Source: DATLEX01 sp035525015 (GTDB lineage: Bacteria; Acidobacteriota; Thermoanaerobaculia; Gp7-AA8). From it: DNA of 15,214 nucleotides. The position numbers and the translations under genes were made by a program. The stretch covers positions 1 to 15,214 of the forward strand of contig DATLFC010000132.1 in the NCBI GenBank assembly GCA_035525015.1. Direction: 5' to 3'. Shown in pieces: positions 5,637 to 13,477 of this stretch. How positions within the stretch are numbered: the first letter of the stretch is position 1; the number at the start of each line of letters is the position of its first letter. Under the pieces are notes generated by a model. That model ran no database searches, had not been told where the DNA came from, and saw only the letters and a program-made list of their open reading frames with translations.

Positions 5637-6373
5637 GGGGACTCGACGTGATCCGACGAATCGCTGTTTCCGTTCTGCTTCTGACGCTCGCCGCCCCGGC
5701 GTCCGCCGAGGAGATCCGCGGTGCCTGGACCGCGGACGCGACCGACAGGAAGCCGGGCCGCATCCACCTCCAGATGAGCCGCGCCCACAACAACTTCGGC
5801 CAGACGATGGACATCGCCTCGTTGAGCGGCCTGTCCGAGGCGCAGATCCGCTCCGCGACGCAGGTGCCGGTCACCTTCGCGCTCCGCCGCGAGGCAGGCA
5901 CTCTCGCCTACCGCGGCACATTCGAAGCCGGTTTCGGAGCGGGGCAATTCACCTTCACACCGAACGAGAGCTACCTCGAGACCGTCCGCGCTCTCGGCGT
6001 CGACATCAGTCCGCGAAAAACGAAGCACATCGGGAAGCCGATCGACGAGCGGCTGATGCAGTTCGCCATCCAGGACGTATCGACCACGTACATCCGGGCC
6101 ATGCAGGCCGTGGGGTATCGCGGTTCGCTCGACCAGTACCTCGAGTTCCGCATCTTCAAGGTCACCCCCGAGCTCGTGACCGAGCTTCGCAGCCTCGGTT
6201 ATCGCGACGTGGCGGCCGACGATCTGGTCGCGTCGCAGATCCACCGCGTCACGCCGCAGTACATCCGGGAGCTGAGGGATGCCGGCTACACCAACATCCC
6301 GGTCAATAAGCTGATCGAGATGCGCATCCACGGAGTCGACGGCATCTTCGTGCGCAAGATGAACGGCATGTGA
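5633..6373 (+). CDS. Secreted VTPxYV-repeat protein, partner of the M56 peptidase
   Basis: A 246-residue exported protein with a signal peptide (VIRRIAVSVLLLTLAAPASA, cleavage near residue 25 before EE). The N-terminal mature half (about 27-130) is beta-rich (GAWTADATDRKPGRIHLQMS, TFALRREAGTLAYRG, GAGQFTFTPN). The C-terminal half has four ~29-residue repeats beginning near 136, 167, 196 and 225, with cores DVSTTYIRAM, KVTPELVTEL, RVTPQYIREL and GVDGIFVRKM, of the same type as those ending the M56 protein upstream. Both arrays finish with a degenerate copy lacking TP, suggesting a cap. ATG 5633 overlaps the upstream stop (ATGA), indicating translational coupling; GTG 5648, behind GAGGGG, is an alternative start that gives a more standard signal peptide. 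The gene is probably under the same BlaI operator. Function is unknown; a role as ligand, inhibitor or co-sensor of the M56 protein is inference. Confidence 0.88.
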   Translation: MRGLDVIRRIAVSVLLLTLAAPASAEEIRGAWTADATDRKPGRIHLQMSRAHNNFGQTMDIASLSGLSEAQIRSATQVPVTFALRREAGTLAYRGTFEAGFGAGQFTFTPNESYLETVRALGVDISPRKTKHIGKPIDERLMQFAIQDVSTTYIRAMQAVGYRGSLDQYLEFRIFKVTPELVTELRSLGYRDVAADDLVASQIHRVTPQYIRELRDAGYTNIPVNKLIEMRIHGVDGIFVRKMNGM

Positions 6374-6374
6374 G

Positions 6375-6812
6375 TCACTTCACGTCGACACGCGCCACGT
6401 AACGGATCTCGCGTCCCCCTTCCATCAGGCGGAAGGGGACGACCTCGACGGACGGCTCATGTCCTTCGCGGGTCTGCATGATGACCACGAGGCCGCGGCT
6501 GACGCCCATCGGCCCGGCCGCGAAATAGCGAACTCCGACGTGATACGTGCCGCGATCGGCGTTCGCCGTGCGGATCACCTCCGGACCGAGGCCCTCGGTG
6601 ATGTCCTGGTACAGCTCGAGCCCGGAGCGATTGCGCGTGTGGCCGTAGAAGCACTCCTCGCCATCGGGGTCGACGACGTGCAGGTCGACGTCGTTGGCGT
6701 CGGTCTCCCACGCCAGCGTGACGCGCAGGGCGTCGCGGCGACGGAGGTCGGCGCCCGCCTGTCGCGCACGATCCTCGATCTCGGCGCGCCGGCCGGGCGC
6801 TTTCGCTCCCAC
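6375..6812 (-). pseudogene. Out-of-frame 3' part of the VIT/vWA gene: DUF2135 (YfaP-like) domain
   Basis: This frame encodes about 140 residues that clearly belong behind the TPR part of the VIT/vWA protein but lie in a different frame from it. Recognisable features are EIEDRARQAGADLRRRDALR, then RVTLAWETDANDVDLHVVDP and GEECFYGHTRN, then ITEGLGPEVIRT, GTYHVGVRYFAAGPMGVSRG and a C-terminal VRYVARVDVK-like strand, the pattern of the DUF2135/YfaP beta-sandwich domain. No ribosome site suits an independent gene; the frame is open back to 6938 and GTG 6812 is the last upstream start candidate, so a separately translated short protein cannot be excluded. Its stop is one base from the convergent stop of the repeat-protein gene. 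A single missing base (or two extra) within 6783-6806 would join it to the upstream reading frame. Confidence 0.75.
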
Positions 6813-9283
6813 GACCGGTAGACATACGCCAGCTCCTCCCGGATCACGCGATGCACGTCGCCGTACCACGCCGGGAAGGTCTGGCGTAGCGCACCCTCGA
6901 GGATGCGCGCCGCTTCCTCCGGCCGGCCGTCGAGCCACAGCATCAGAGCCAGGTGACGGTGGCTGTTGACACGGTCCGGACGAAGCTCGAGCGCCCGGCG
7001 CAGAGGCGTCTCCGCGAAGCGGGCGCCGCCGACGCGGACCAGCAGCAGGCCGGCGCGCTGCAACAGCTCCGCTTTCGCCGGCGCAATCTCGATGAGCGAT
7101 GCATACGCCCGCTGCGCCTCGGTGCGCTCATCCAGCGATTCGGCGGCCAGACCGAGGATCTCGTAGACGTGCGGGTTCTCCGGATCGAAGGGTTGCCAGC
7201 GGAGCGCGAGATCGCGAAGGCCGCGCCAGTCCGACGCCGCCACGAGCGCGTCGCTGAGCTGGTTGTAAAGGGCGCGATTGCGAGGCTCGCGGCCGAGCTG
7301 CGCGCGCATCTTCCCGATGGAGTCGCGCGTGAGCCGATCGCGTTCGATCCAGCTCGGGTCCGCCCGTTTCTGGCGTGGCGGTGGCGGCGGCATGCGCGGC
7401 GCCGCGGATGGCGCGACCGACATGGCCACGGCATCGCGTGAGACGAACGACTCCTGCCGTTGCTCGACAGAAGCGCCTTCCTGAACCGCCGGGGCATCCT
7501 GCGTCCGGAGGGCTGGTCGCATCGGCATCGGCGGGACAGGCCGCCCGCGATCCACGATGTCCCGTTTGCGATCGACGCGGGCGATGCCGCCGGCATCGAT
7601 CGTCAGGATCGCGGAGAGTGCGCGGCGGTCGAGGCCCCACCGCTGGTACTCCCACTCGTTCTCCAGCACGAGCATGGTCGTGCGCGGAATCACGACGCGC
7701 TGCTCGATGCTGACGCGCACCTGTTCGGAAGCGAGCGCACGGCGGATCGATTCGGACTGTTCCGCCGCCTCCCGCTCGGCGAGGTAGTCGAGGTAGGCGC
7801 GATAGGCCTCCCGCTCCAGCAACGGCTCGAACGTCGAAGCGGAGAGCGCCGTCGTCTCGATCTTCGTCACGCCGGTGCCGGCGATGCGCGGTTCCGCCCC
7901 GGCCCGCGACTTCCCGAGGACGATCACTTCGTCCCCGGGCTGCACGTCGTCGAACGAGGCCGGATAGATCCACTCCGCCGCGGCGTCGCGAACCTCGACC
8001 GATCCTCCGATCGGCCGCCGAAGCGTTGCCGCGGCCTGGCGTGCCGACGCATCGAGCGTCTCATGGAACGGGACGTTCACGATGCGTCCACGGCCGGAGG
8101 TCAGGCGCTTCGCAATGGCGAGATCCTGCCGGCTGCCGAGGATGAGCGCGTGCATCGGTGCGCGCGGAGGAAGAGCGCGAATGGCAGTGAGCACTTCGTT
8201 CGGCGCCGTCTGTCCGAGCGTCGGGACGAGGTCGCTGGCGAAGACGGTGGCACGCGAAGGCCGCTCCGCGGCGGTCCGTGCCGCATGGCGGATCGCCGCC
8301 ACGAGATCGGTGCCGCCGAGGAACAGCCGGTTGCGAAGGAGTGACCCGATGCTGCGCGCCATCGCGCCCGCCGGTCCGCCGCCGATCCGTACCACGCCGT
8401 TGTCGAACGCAAAGATCTCGACGGAGTCGGCGGCCGGCAGCGCGGCGAGCAGCGACGAGAGTGCGCGGATGCGATGCTCGGCACCTTCCGCCGCGGATGC
8501 CGACGTGTCGACGTAGAACGCCCATTCCGTGGGAGGCGCGGTGGAGGGCACCCCCACCTGCGGGCGCAACGCGGCGAGATAGTAGTCGCCTGCGCGGATG
8601 ATACGGCCGGTCCCTGCTCCCCGCTGCGCTTCGAATCGCAGCTCGACGTCCTCATCGGGCCGATAGTCGCGCTTCTCGATCGTGAAGAGGTCGACGGATG
8701 ACCGGGCGATGCCGGATGTCCGCACGACCTCGCCGGCCATCGGCGTGACGAACGCGCGGAAACCGAAGCGGCCGATCTCGGGGATTCCGCGAAGCGGGAG
8801 CGAATAGGTTCTGGCGCCGTCGCGGATCGGAACGAGCATCGAATACGAAAGGAGGATCCGCACCGACTCGTTCGCTTCGATCGGAAAGATGCGCGCGGAA
8901 AAACGATTCCCCTGATCCTGCTCGAGCAGCGCCGGGTCGCGCATCTGGTGGAGGTAGGACTCGTAGATCTGGTTGGCGCGGAGCCGCTCCACCACCTCCC
9001 CTTCCACCAGCTGCCCGGCCACTTCCTTCGCGAAGCGGCTGATGGCGGCAGTGGGGGGTAGCGTGCAGGTGAAGCGCCCCTCGATGCGCCGCGGCTGCGG
9101 GTTGCGGAAACGGAACTCGAGCTCGGTCAGCGACAGCATGCCGTGGATGGCCACGCGGACGTCGAGATCTTCGAGGATCAACTCCTGCCCGTCGGGGTCG
9201 GACAGCGACATCGGCGCCGCCCAGGCCGGGGCGCTCAGCAGCGGGACGGCGATCAGAACCAGGAATCGCGCATACGAATGCAT
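6575..9283 (-). CDS. Secreted VIT-vWA-TPR protein (frame disrupted near its 3' end)
   Basis: The open frame gives 902 residues. A signal peptide (MHSYARFLVLIAVPLLSAPAWA) precedes a VIT domain (about 28-155; IHGMLSLTELEFRFRNP, RFTCTLPPTAAISRFA, IYESYLHQMRDPALLEQ) and a von Willebrand A domain (about 252-405) with a complete MIDAS: D259-T-S261-A-S263, T325 in GGTDL and D351 in ASDL. A Pro/Gln-rich linker (about 600-650, PPPPPRQK) and TPR-like helices (about 660-820; ENPHVYEILGLAAESLDE, RPDRVNSHRHLALMLWLDGR) follow. From about residue 824 the frame turns into Arg/Ser/Thr-rich nonsense while the expected DUF2135 domain continues in another frame (6375-6812). ATG 9283 has a strong GGAGG seven bases upstream. 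VIT/vWA proteins act in metal-dependent protein binding; the partner here is unknown. True full-length product would be roughly 965 residues. Confidence 0.9.
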   Translation of the reverse strand: MHSYARFLVLIAVPLLSAPAWAAPMSLSDPDGQELILEDLDVRVAIHGMLSLTELEFRFRNPQPRRIEGRFTCTLPPTAAISRFAKEVAGQLVEGEVVERLRANQIYESYLHQMRDPALLEQDQGNRFSARIFPIEANESVRILLSYSMLVPIRDGARTYSLPLRGIPEIGRFGFRAFVTPMAGEVVRTSGIARSSVDLFTIEKRDYRPDEDVELRFEAQRGAGTGRIIRAGDYYLAALRPQVGVPSTAPPTEWAFYVDTSASAAEGAEHRIRALSSLLAALPAADSVEIFAFDNGVVRIGGGPAGAMARSIGSLLRNRLFLGGTDLVAAIRHAARTAAERPSRATVFASDLVPTLGQTAPNEVLTAIRALPPRAPMHALILGSRQDLAIAKRLTSGRGRIVNVPFHETLDASARQAAATLRRPIGGSVEVRDAAAEWIYPASFDDVQPGDEVIVLGKSRAGAEPRIAGTGVTKIETTALSASTFEPLLEREAYRAYLDYLAEREAAEQSESIRRALASEQVRVSIEQRVVIPRTTMLVLENEWEYQRWGLDRRALSAILTIDAGGIARVDRKRDIVDRGRPVPPMPMRPALRTQDAPAVQEGASVEQRQESFVSRDAVAMSVAPSAAPRMPPPPPRQKRADPSWIERDRLTRDSIGKMRAQLGREPRNRALYNQLSDALVAASDWRGLRDLALRWQPFDPENPHVYEILGLAAESLDERTEAQRAYASLIEIAPAKAELLQRAGLLLVRVGGARFAETPLRRALELRPDRVNSHRHLALMLWLDGRPEEAARILEGALRQTFPAWYGDVHRVIREELAYVYRSWERKRPAGAPRSRIVRDRRAPTSVAATPCASRWRGRPTPTTSTCTSSTPMARSASTATRAIAPGSSCTRTSPRASVRR

Positions 9284-9422
9284 CAGGATCCTCCGAACCC
9301 GTTAGACACCGGAAGAACCTGCTGAAAAACCAGCCGTAGGCGCGGCATCCCGGGCAAGCCGCCGCACTCCGGCAGCGGTTTCGGCGATAATGCCGTCCAA
9401 TCACCTAAGGAGACACCCCCAC

Positions 9423-12400
9423 ATGAGACTCGCGAGGCTCTTCGCGTCAGCGGTCCTCTCTCTTCTCGTCGCCTCATCGGCTGCCGCGCTCACCGGCACG
9501 TGGACAGGCACGTACTCGGTCACGATTCAGTGCGACGCCACGACGCTCTCCAGTTCCGGCGCGGCGGTCCTTTCTTCGGACGCCGATTCCACCGGCAGCG
9601 GTTTCTTCGGATTCCTCGTGATGCAAGGCGTCACGATTCCGGACATCGAGGACTGCAGCAGCAGCCTACAGGTTCCCGTGCTAATGTTCGTGAACGGTCA
9701 AGTCAGCGGGAACAGCGTGACGGGTGAATTCGCCATGGTGTTCGCCGACGGGACTCTGAGCGCGACGACCAACGGACCGGCGCTCAACGGAACGTTCAGC
9801 GGTCAGGACGGATCGGGGAGTTTCAATCTCACCCAGGTCAGCAATGCCCGTCCGTCATCCGAGAACAGCGGCACGTACACGGGCTCGTACTCGGCTGAAG
9901 AGGACCACAGCCAGGAGTGCCCGAACCTCGGGCGCCTGACTTACTCCGGCGCCCTCACGCTCGACGTCCTTCATCTCGGCCGCGGCGGGTTTGCTGTGGG
10001 CTACGGGCGCGACATGAAGTTCGTGGTGAACGATGGATCGGCATGTACGGTCCTCGATGTTTCCGAGGGCCTGGTCGTTCTCTCGCTGTCGATCGCCGAG
10101 GACGGAACATACGCCGGGTTCGGTCTCGTGACCGGACACGGGGTACTGGTACTTCGCGGGATCACCGGAACCATCTCCCCCACGTCCATCACCGGCACGG
10201 CGCCGAGCGGCAGCGACAAATTCACATTCAACGGAACAAAGACCGGATCGACCGGTCCGCCCGTCATCACATCGTTCCGGGCGATCCCGCCGGCGATTGC
10301 CGCGGGAGCATCGACGCTGCTCGGCTGGAGCACCACGAACGCGACGAGCGTCACGATCGACAACGGTGTCGGCTCGCAACCGGCAAACGGAACTGTCGTT
10401 GTCTCGCCGAGACAGACGACCGTCTATACGCTGACAGCTCTGGGACCAGCTGGCACCGCAACGGCGCAGGTCGAAGTCTTTGTGGGAGAGGGTGGAGCTC
10501 CGCTCGTCGTTCTGACAGCGCGTCCACCGCGTTTCGTGCAGCGCGCGAATCAGGGCGGCGGCAGCGACACCTTCACGCTGGCGAACATCGGCAACGCCTC
10601 GACGACCGTCAGCCTGACCGCGAACGGCTCGTTCTTCACGGTTTCGCCAACATCGATCGAGATCCTTGCGCGATCGAGCCAGAGGTTCACGGTGACCGGT
10701 CTCGCACAACCGGCCGGCGCCTATGAGGGGACAGTCGCAGTGACGGGGGCCGGAGTCGTTGCCGGCGCCGAGATTCCTGTGCGCATGCTGTCGGCGGCGC
10801 CTGCCGGCGGCAGCGTGCAACCGCGCGCCGCGGTATCGCGCGCAGAAATCAGCACGACACAGGGCCAGGCCGGAGCCGGTTCCATCTCGTTCACCAATCA
10901 CGGTAGCGGGACGCTGCACGCGATCGCAGTGTCGGATGTTCCGTGGATCACGCCTGAAGAAGGCATCGTGAGCATCGGTCCGGGACAAACGCGCGCGGTC
11001 ACGTTCGTCGTCGATCCGGCGAAGCGGCCGCTGGCTGTGCCCATCGGCGCGGTTGCGGGACGTTTGTCGATCGCCTTCCTTCGCGAAGGCGACAATGCTG
11101 AGGCGCCGGGCATTCTCGGCGCGGGCAGCCCAGGCGGAACCACGACCGTGTCGGTGACGCTCGTTCACGTCGTGCGCCCCGGCGTCGTACCAGGCGGACC
11201 TCCTCCGCTTTCCGCGGGCGAGCTGGCGTGGTTCGTCTCCGGCCTGGCGAACAAGCCGACGGCGACCGGCGACCTTTACGTTGCCAACGCAGCCGGCGGA
11301 TCGATCTCCGACCTGAAGCTCTACTTCCTCGGCGCCGGCGGCGTCGCGCAGAACACGACATTGCCCGCGGTGCAATCGAACAGCACGGTCGCGCTGCCCG
11401 GCATCGTGAAGAACGTGTTCAACGCCCCGGTCGCAACCGGGACGATGCAGGTGCGCAGCGCCAGTGCGCCTTCGGTCAGTCTCGTGGCGATGCAGACGAA
11501 TGCGTCCTCGCCGGCCGGCACATACAGCACGAGCCTGCCGATCTTCCGTTCCGATCGCGGTGCGACGAGCGGAGGGGCGATTGTTCTCTCTGGTCTTCTC
11601 AAGTCGAGCAGCGCGCGCACCGATCTGTTCGTGCAGGAAGTGTCGGGAACAGCGGGCACGTTCGCGGTCGAGTTCCTCAATGCGAGCGGCGGCGTCGTCG
11701 GCTCGCTCGCGGCGCAGAACATCGCGCCCTTCGCCGGCGTCGAACTGCTCGACGTCGTTCCGGCGGGTGCGGCATCGGCGCGCATCACGAACACTTCATC
11801 GGCACGCGTGAATGCCTACGCGCTGGCGACGAACCTCTCCACAGGCGACGCCTGGTTGTCGACCGACTCGACGACCGATGATCCGTCCGCCTCGACCTGG
11901 ATCCTTCCGATCTTCAGCGCCGGTCCCTCGGCCACGACGAATCTCTTCATGACGAACCGAACTCCGGCGCAGGTCAACGTCACGGTCGATGTCGTTTCCG
12001 CAGGCCCGGGACGCCGTCGCGCGGTCGGAACTGCGACCGCCGGCAGCTCGGTCGCAACAAAGGGAGCAAGCACATTGACGATCGGCCCGTCGCAGACCTC
12101 ATCGATGCCGGTCACGCAAACCAGGGGATACGTGAAGCTGACTTCTGCGGCCGGCGCGGTGAGCGCGGTCGGCCGTTCGGTCGCCAATGATTCGTATGGC
12201 AGCGGACTGCGCGCGGTCCCCGTCACGCAGGCGCTCGGCAACGGACAGCTCCGCCGGTTCTCGGCGGTTGATGACGCATCATCGGCATCCGTCTCATCGC
12301 AGGCGCCGGGCACGTTCCGCAGCCGCGTGGCCCTCGTCGAGACCGCCAATCAAAGCGCGACGGTCCGGGTGACGCTGAACTACACCTTCTCGGCGAGCGC

Positions 12401-12629
12401 GCTGGCGACGGCGCACGCCACGAGCTCGCGCCAGTACGGGCTGTCGGCCGGTCAGTACCTGCTCCTCGACGATCTCGCCCGGGACGTCATCGGCTCACAG
12501 CGCGATTCGTTCGGCGATCTGCGCGACATGACCCTCGACGTGGAGGTCATCGGCGGCACCGGCCGCGTTCTCGCATTCGTGCAGTCGATCGACAACGGAT
12601 CGGGAGACATGATCGTGAGAACGGAATAA
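9423..12629 (+). CDS. Large secreted multi-domain beta-sandwich (Ig/BACON-like) protein
   Basis: A 1,068-residue exported protein. A signal peptide (MRLARLFASAVLSLLVASSAAA) precedes two related ~120-residue modules, one opening GTWTGTYSVTIQ (about 24-140) and one GTYTGSYSAEED (about 148-278), with four of the few cysteines. Next come an Ig-like domain of a common bacterial type (about 279-360; GASTLLGWSTTNATSVTIDN, QTTVYTLTALGPAGTA), an ASPM/BACON-like domain (about 361-455; DTFTLANIGNASTTVSLTAN), a second such domain (about 470-556; SISFTNHGSGTLHAIAV) and a 470-residue Ser/Thr/Ala/Val-rich C-terminus without a recognised family (AWFVSGLANKPTATGDLYVA, TDLFVQEVSGTAGTFAVEFL). No catalytic motif, sortase or anchor signal is visible. 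The ATG at 9423 has AAGGAG 11 bases upstream; the in-frame ATG at 9390 would bury the signal peptide. GATAAT at 9386-9391 is a possible -10. Likely an extracellular adhesive or structural protein; function is inferred only. Confidence 0.88.
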   Translation: MRLARLFASAVLSLLVASSAAALTGTWTGTYSVTIQCDATTLSSSGAAVLSSDADSTGSGFFGFLVMQGVTIPDIEDCSSSLQVPVLMFVNGQVSGNSVTGEFAMVFADGTLSATTNGPALNGTFSGQDGSGSFNLTQVSNARPSSENSGTYTGSYSAEEDHSQECPNLGRLTYSGALTLDVLHLGRGGFAVGYGRDMKFVVNDGSACTVLDVSEGLVVLSLSIAEDGTYAGFGLVTGHGVLVLRGITGTISPTSITGTAPSGSDKFTFNGTKTGSTGPPVITSFRAIPPAIAAGASTLLGWSTTNATSVTIDNGVGSQPANGTVVVSPRQTTVYTLTALGPAGTATAQVEVFVGEGGAPLVVLTARPPRFVQRANQGGGSDTFTLANIGNASTTVSLTANGSFFTVSPTSIEILARSSQRFTVTGLAQPAGAYEGTVAVTGAGVVAGAEIPVRMLSAAPAGGSVQPRAAVSRAEISTTQGQAGAGSISFTNHGSGTLHAIAVSDVPWITPEEGIVSIGPGQTRAVTFVVDPAKRPLAVPIGAVAGRLSIAFLREGDNAEAPGILGAGSPGGTTTVSVTLVHVVRPGVVPGGPPPLSAGELAWFVSGLANKPTATGDLYVANAAGGSISDLKLYFLGAGGVAQNTTLPAVQSNSTVALPGIVKNVFNAPVATGTMQVRSASAPSVSLVAMQTNASSPAGTYSTSLPIFRSDRGATSGGAIVLSGLLKSSSARTDLFVQEVSGTAGTFAVEFLNASGGVVGSLAAQNIAPFAGVELLDVVPAGAASARITNTSSARVNAYALATNLSTGDAWLSTDSTTDDPSASTWILPIFSAGPSATTNLFMTNRTPAQVNVTVDVVSAGPGRRRAVGTATAGSSVATKGASTLTIGPSQTSSMPVTQTRGYVKLTSAAGAVSAVGRSVANDSYGSGLRAVPVTQALGNGQLRRFSAVDDASSASVSSQAPGTFRSRVALVETANQSATVRVTLNYTFSASALATAHATSSRQYGLSAGQYLLLDDLARDVIGSQRDSFGDLRDMTLDVEVIGGTGRVLAFVQSIDNGSGDMIVRTE

Positions 12630-12664
12630 CCACGCGCTGATCACCTTCACGCACGATACGACGT

Positions 12665-13366
12665 TCATCCCGGCGCGGTAGTGATCGAAGCGGCCGCGCG
12701 ATCCACCAGCCACCACGTCTCCCCCGCCGGAGACGTGGTGGCGCGGGCGACCGGATGATCGACCGCGGCCGCCACGTCGCGCACGATCGCCGCTTTCGAT
12801 TCGCCCGCCACCATGACGAGCCGGAGAGCAGCCGAGCGGATCACCGGCATGGTCAGCGTGACGCGCCACTGCTCGAGGCGCGGGACGTAGACCGCGGCGG
12901 CGATGCGGTCCTGCACGTCCAGAACGGGAGTGCCGGGAAAGAGCGACGCGGTGTGCCCGTCCTCTCCCACTCCGAGGATGGCCGCGTCGAGCGTTGACAG
13001 GCCCAGCGCACGCCAGCGCTCTTCGAATTCGAGCACCGATTCGCTCGCGTCGTCATGCGTCGTATCGAAGTCGAGAAGGCGATGGCCGGGGGGGATCCCG
13101 TCGCGAAAGAGCGTCGACCGGATCATGGCAGAGTTCGACTGCGGATCGTCGAGCGGCACGTAACGCTCGTCGACGAGCACCCAGGTGATCGAGCGTTCCG
13201 CCAGCGCCGGCCGGTGTTCTCCCCCCAGCAGCTCGTACAGCGGGCGAGGTGTCGATCCGCCCGAGATCCCGATGACGCTGGGGCCGCCATGCGCCGTCCG
13301 CTGCAGGATGGCGCGGGCCGTGGCGCGCGCCAGATCGCCGGGGCTGTCGAAGATACGAAGATTCAT
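12665..13366 (-). CDS. pgl: 6-phosphogluconolactonase
   Basis: A 233-residue cytosolic enzyme hydrolysing 6-phosphogluconolactone to 6-phosphogluconate, the second step of the oxidative pentose-phosphate (and Entner-Doudoroff) pathway. It carries the NagB/RpiA-type sugar-isomerase fold signatures: ISGGSTPRPLYELL (34-47), VDERYVPLDDPQSNSAMIR (65-83) and LGVGEDGHTASLFPGTP (131-147), with D135-G-H138 and E67-R-Y in the active site; the length is typical. ATG 13366 gives the natural N-terminus (MNLRIFDSPGDLARA). Only a poor ribosome site is present, GGAATGA, and it lies inside the inverted repeat that abuts the gene, so that element probably shapes its expression. No zwf or gnd gene is in the window. 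It is convergent with the large secreted-protein gene and divergent from the thiolase. Confidence 0.95.
   Translation of the reverse strand: MNLRIFDSPGDLARATARAILQRTAHGGPSVIGISGGSTPRPLYELLGGEHRPALAERSITWVLVDERYVPLDDPQSNSAMIRSTLFRDGIPPGHRLLDFDTTHDDASESVLEFEERWRALGLSTLDAAILGVGEDGHTASLFPGTPVLDVQDRIAAAVYVPRLEQWRVTLTMPVIRSAALRLVMVAGESKAAIVRDVAAAVDHPVARATTSPAGETWWLVDRAAASITTAPG
12709..12742. repeat. 14-bp perfect stem-loop inside the 3' end of pgl
   Basis: GCCACCACGTCTCC (12709-12722) and GGAGACGTGGTGGC (12729-12742) are exact reverse complements with a 6-base loop. It lies in pgl codons for ATTSPAGETWW, a segment that varies among lactonases, and 80 bases past the stop of the convergent large gene. 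There is no T-tract on either side, so it is not a classical terminator, but it could stall or protect 3' ends from either direction. Confidence 0.7.
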
Positions 13367-13369
13367 GAT

Positions 13370-13459
13370 GTCATTCCGAGCGTAGCGAGGAATCCGGGCG
13401 GGCGGCGGCGCGCGTGTCCCCCCCTTCCCTTCCTGATTCCTCGCTACGCTCGGAATGAC
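13370..13459. repeat. Perfect 25-bp inverted repeat element between divergent genes
   Basis: The 25-base arm at 13370-13394 (GTCATTCCGAGCGTAGCGAG then GAATC) is matched without error by its reverse complement at 13435-13459, around a 40-base GC-rich spacer with a C/T-run (CCCCCCCCTTCCCTTCCT). It fills the whole gap between pgl (start 13366) and the thiolase (start 13478). It looks like a short palindromic REP/MITE-like dispersed element: no ORF inside, no obvious target-site duplication at the ends (flanks GAT and GTT). Arms of similar wording are familiar to me from many metagenomic genomes, but copy number in this genome cannot be judged from one window. Confidence 0.85.
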
Positions 13460-13477
13460 GTTATATCCTTCCGGGCG

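Noticed and set aside
6783..6806. Programmed -1 frameshift signal
   Set aside because: No X XXY YYZ slippery heptamer or A-rich slip site in the right phase is visible, so error or mutation is preferred.
9855..11375. 506-codon open frame on the minus strand
   Set aside because: Antisense to the large secreted-protein gene; low-complexity Arg-rich composition, no ribosome site, and no recognisable motif.
13370..13459. Intrinsic terminator formed by the 25-bp inverted repeat
   Set aside because: It stands between divergent starts, has a 40-base loop and no T-tract, so termination is not its natural role.
13055..13477. In-frame upstream extension of the thiolase
   Set aside because: It runs through antisense pgl sequence and the inverted repeat; the FadI family starts near the ATG at 13478.
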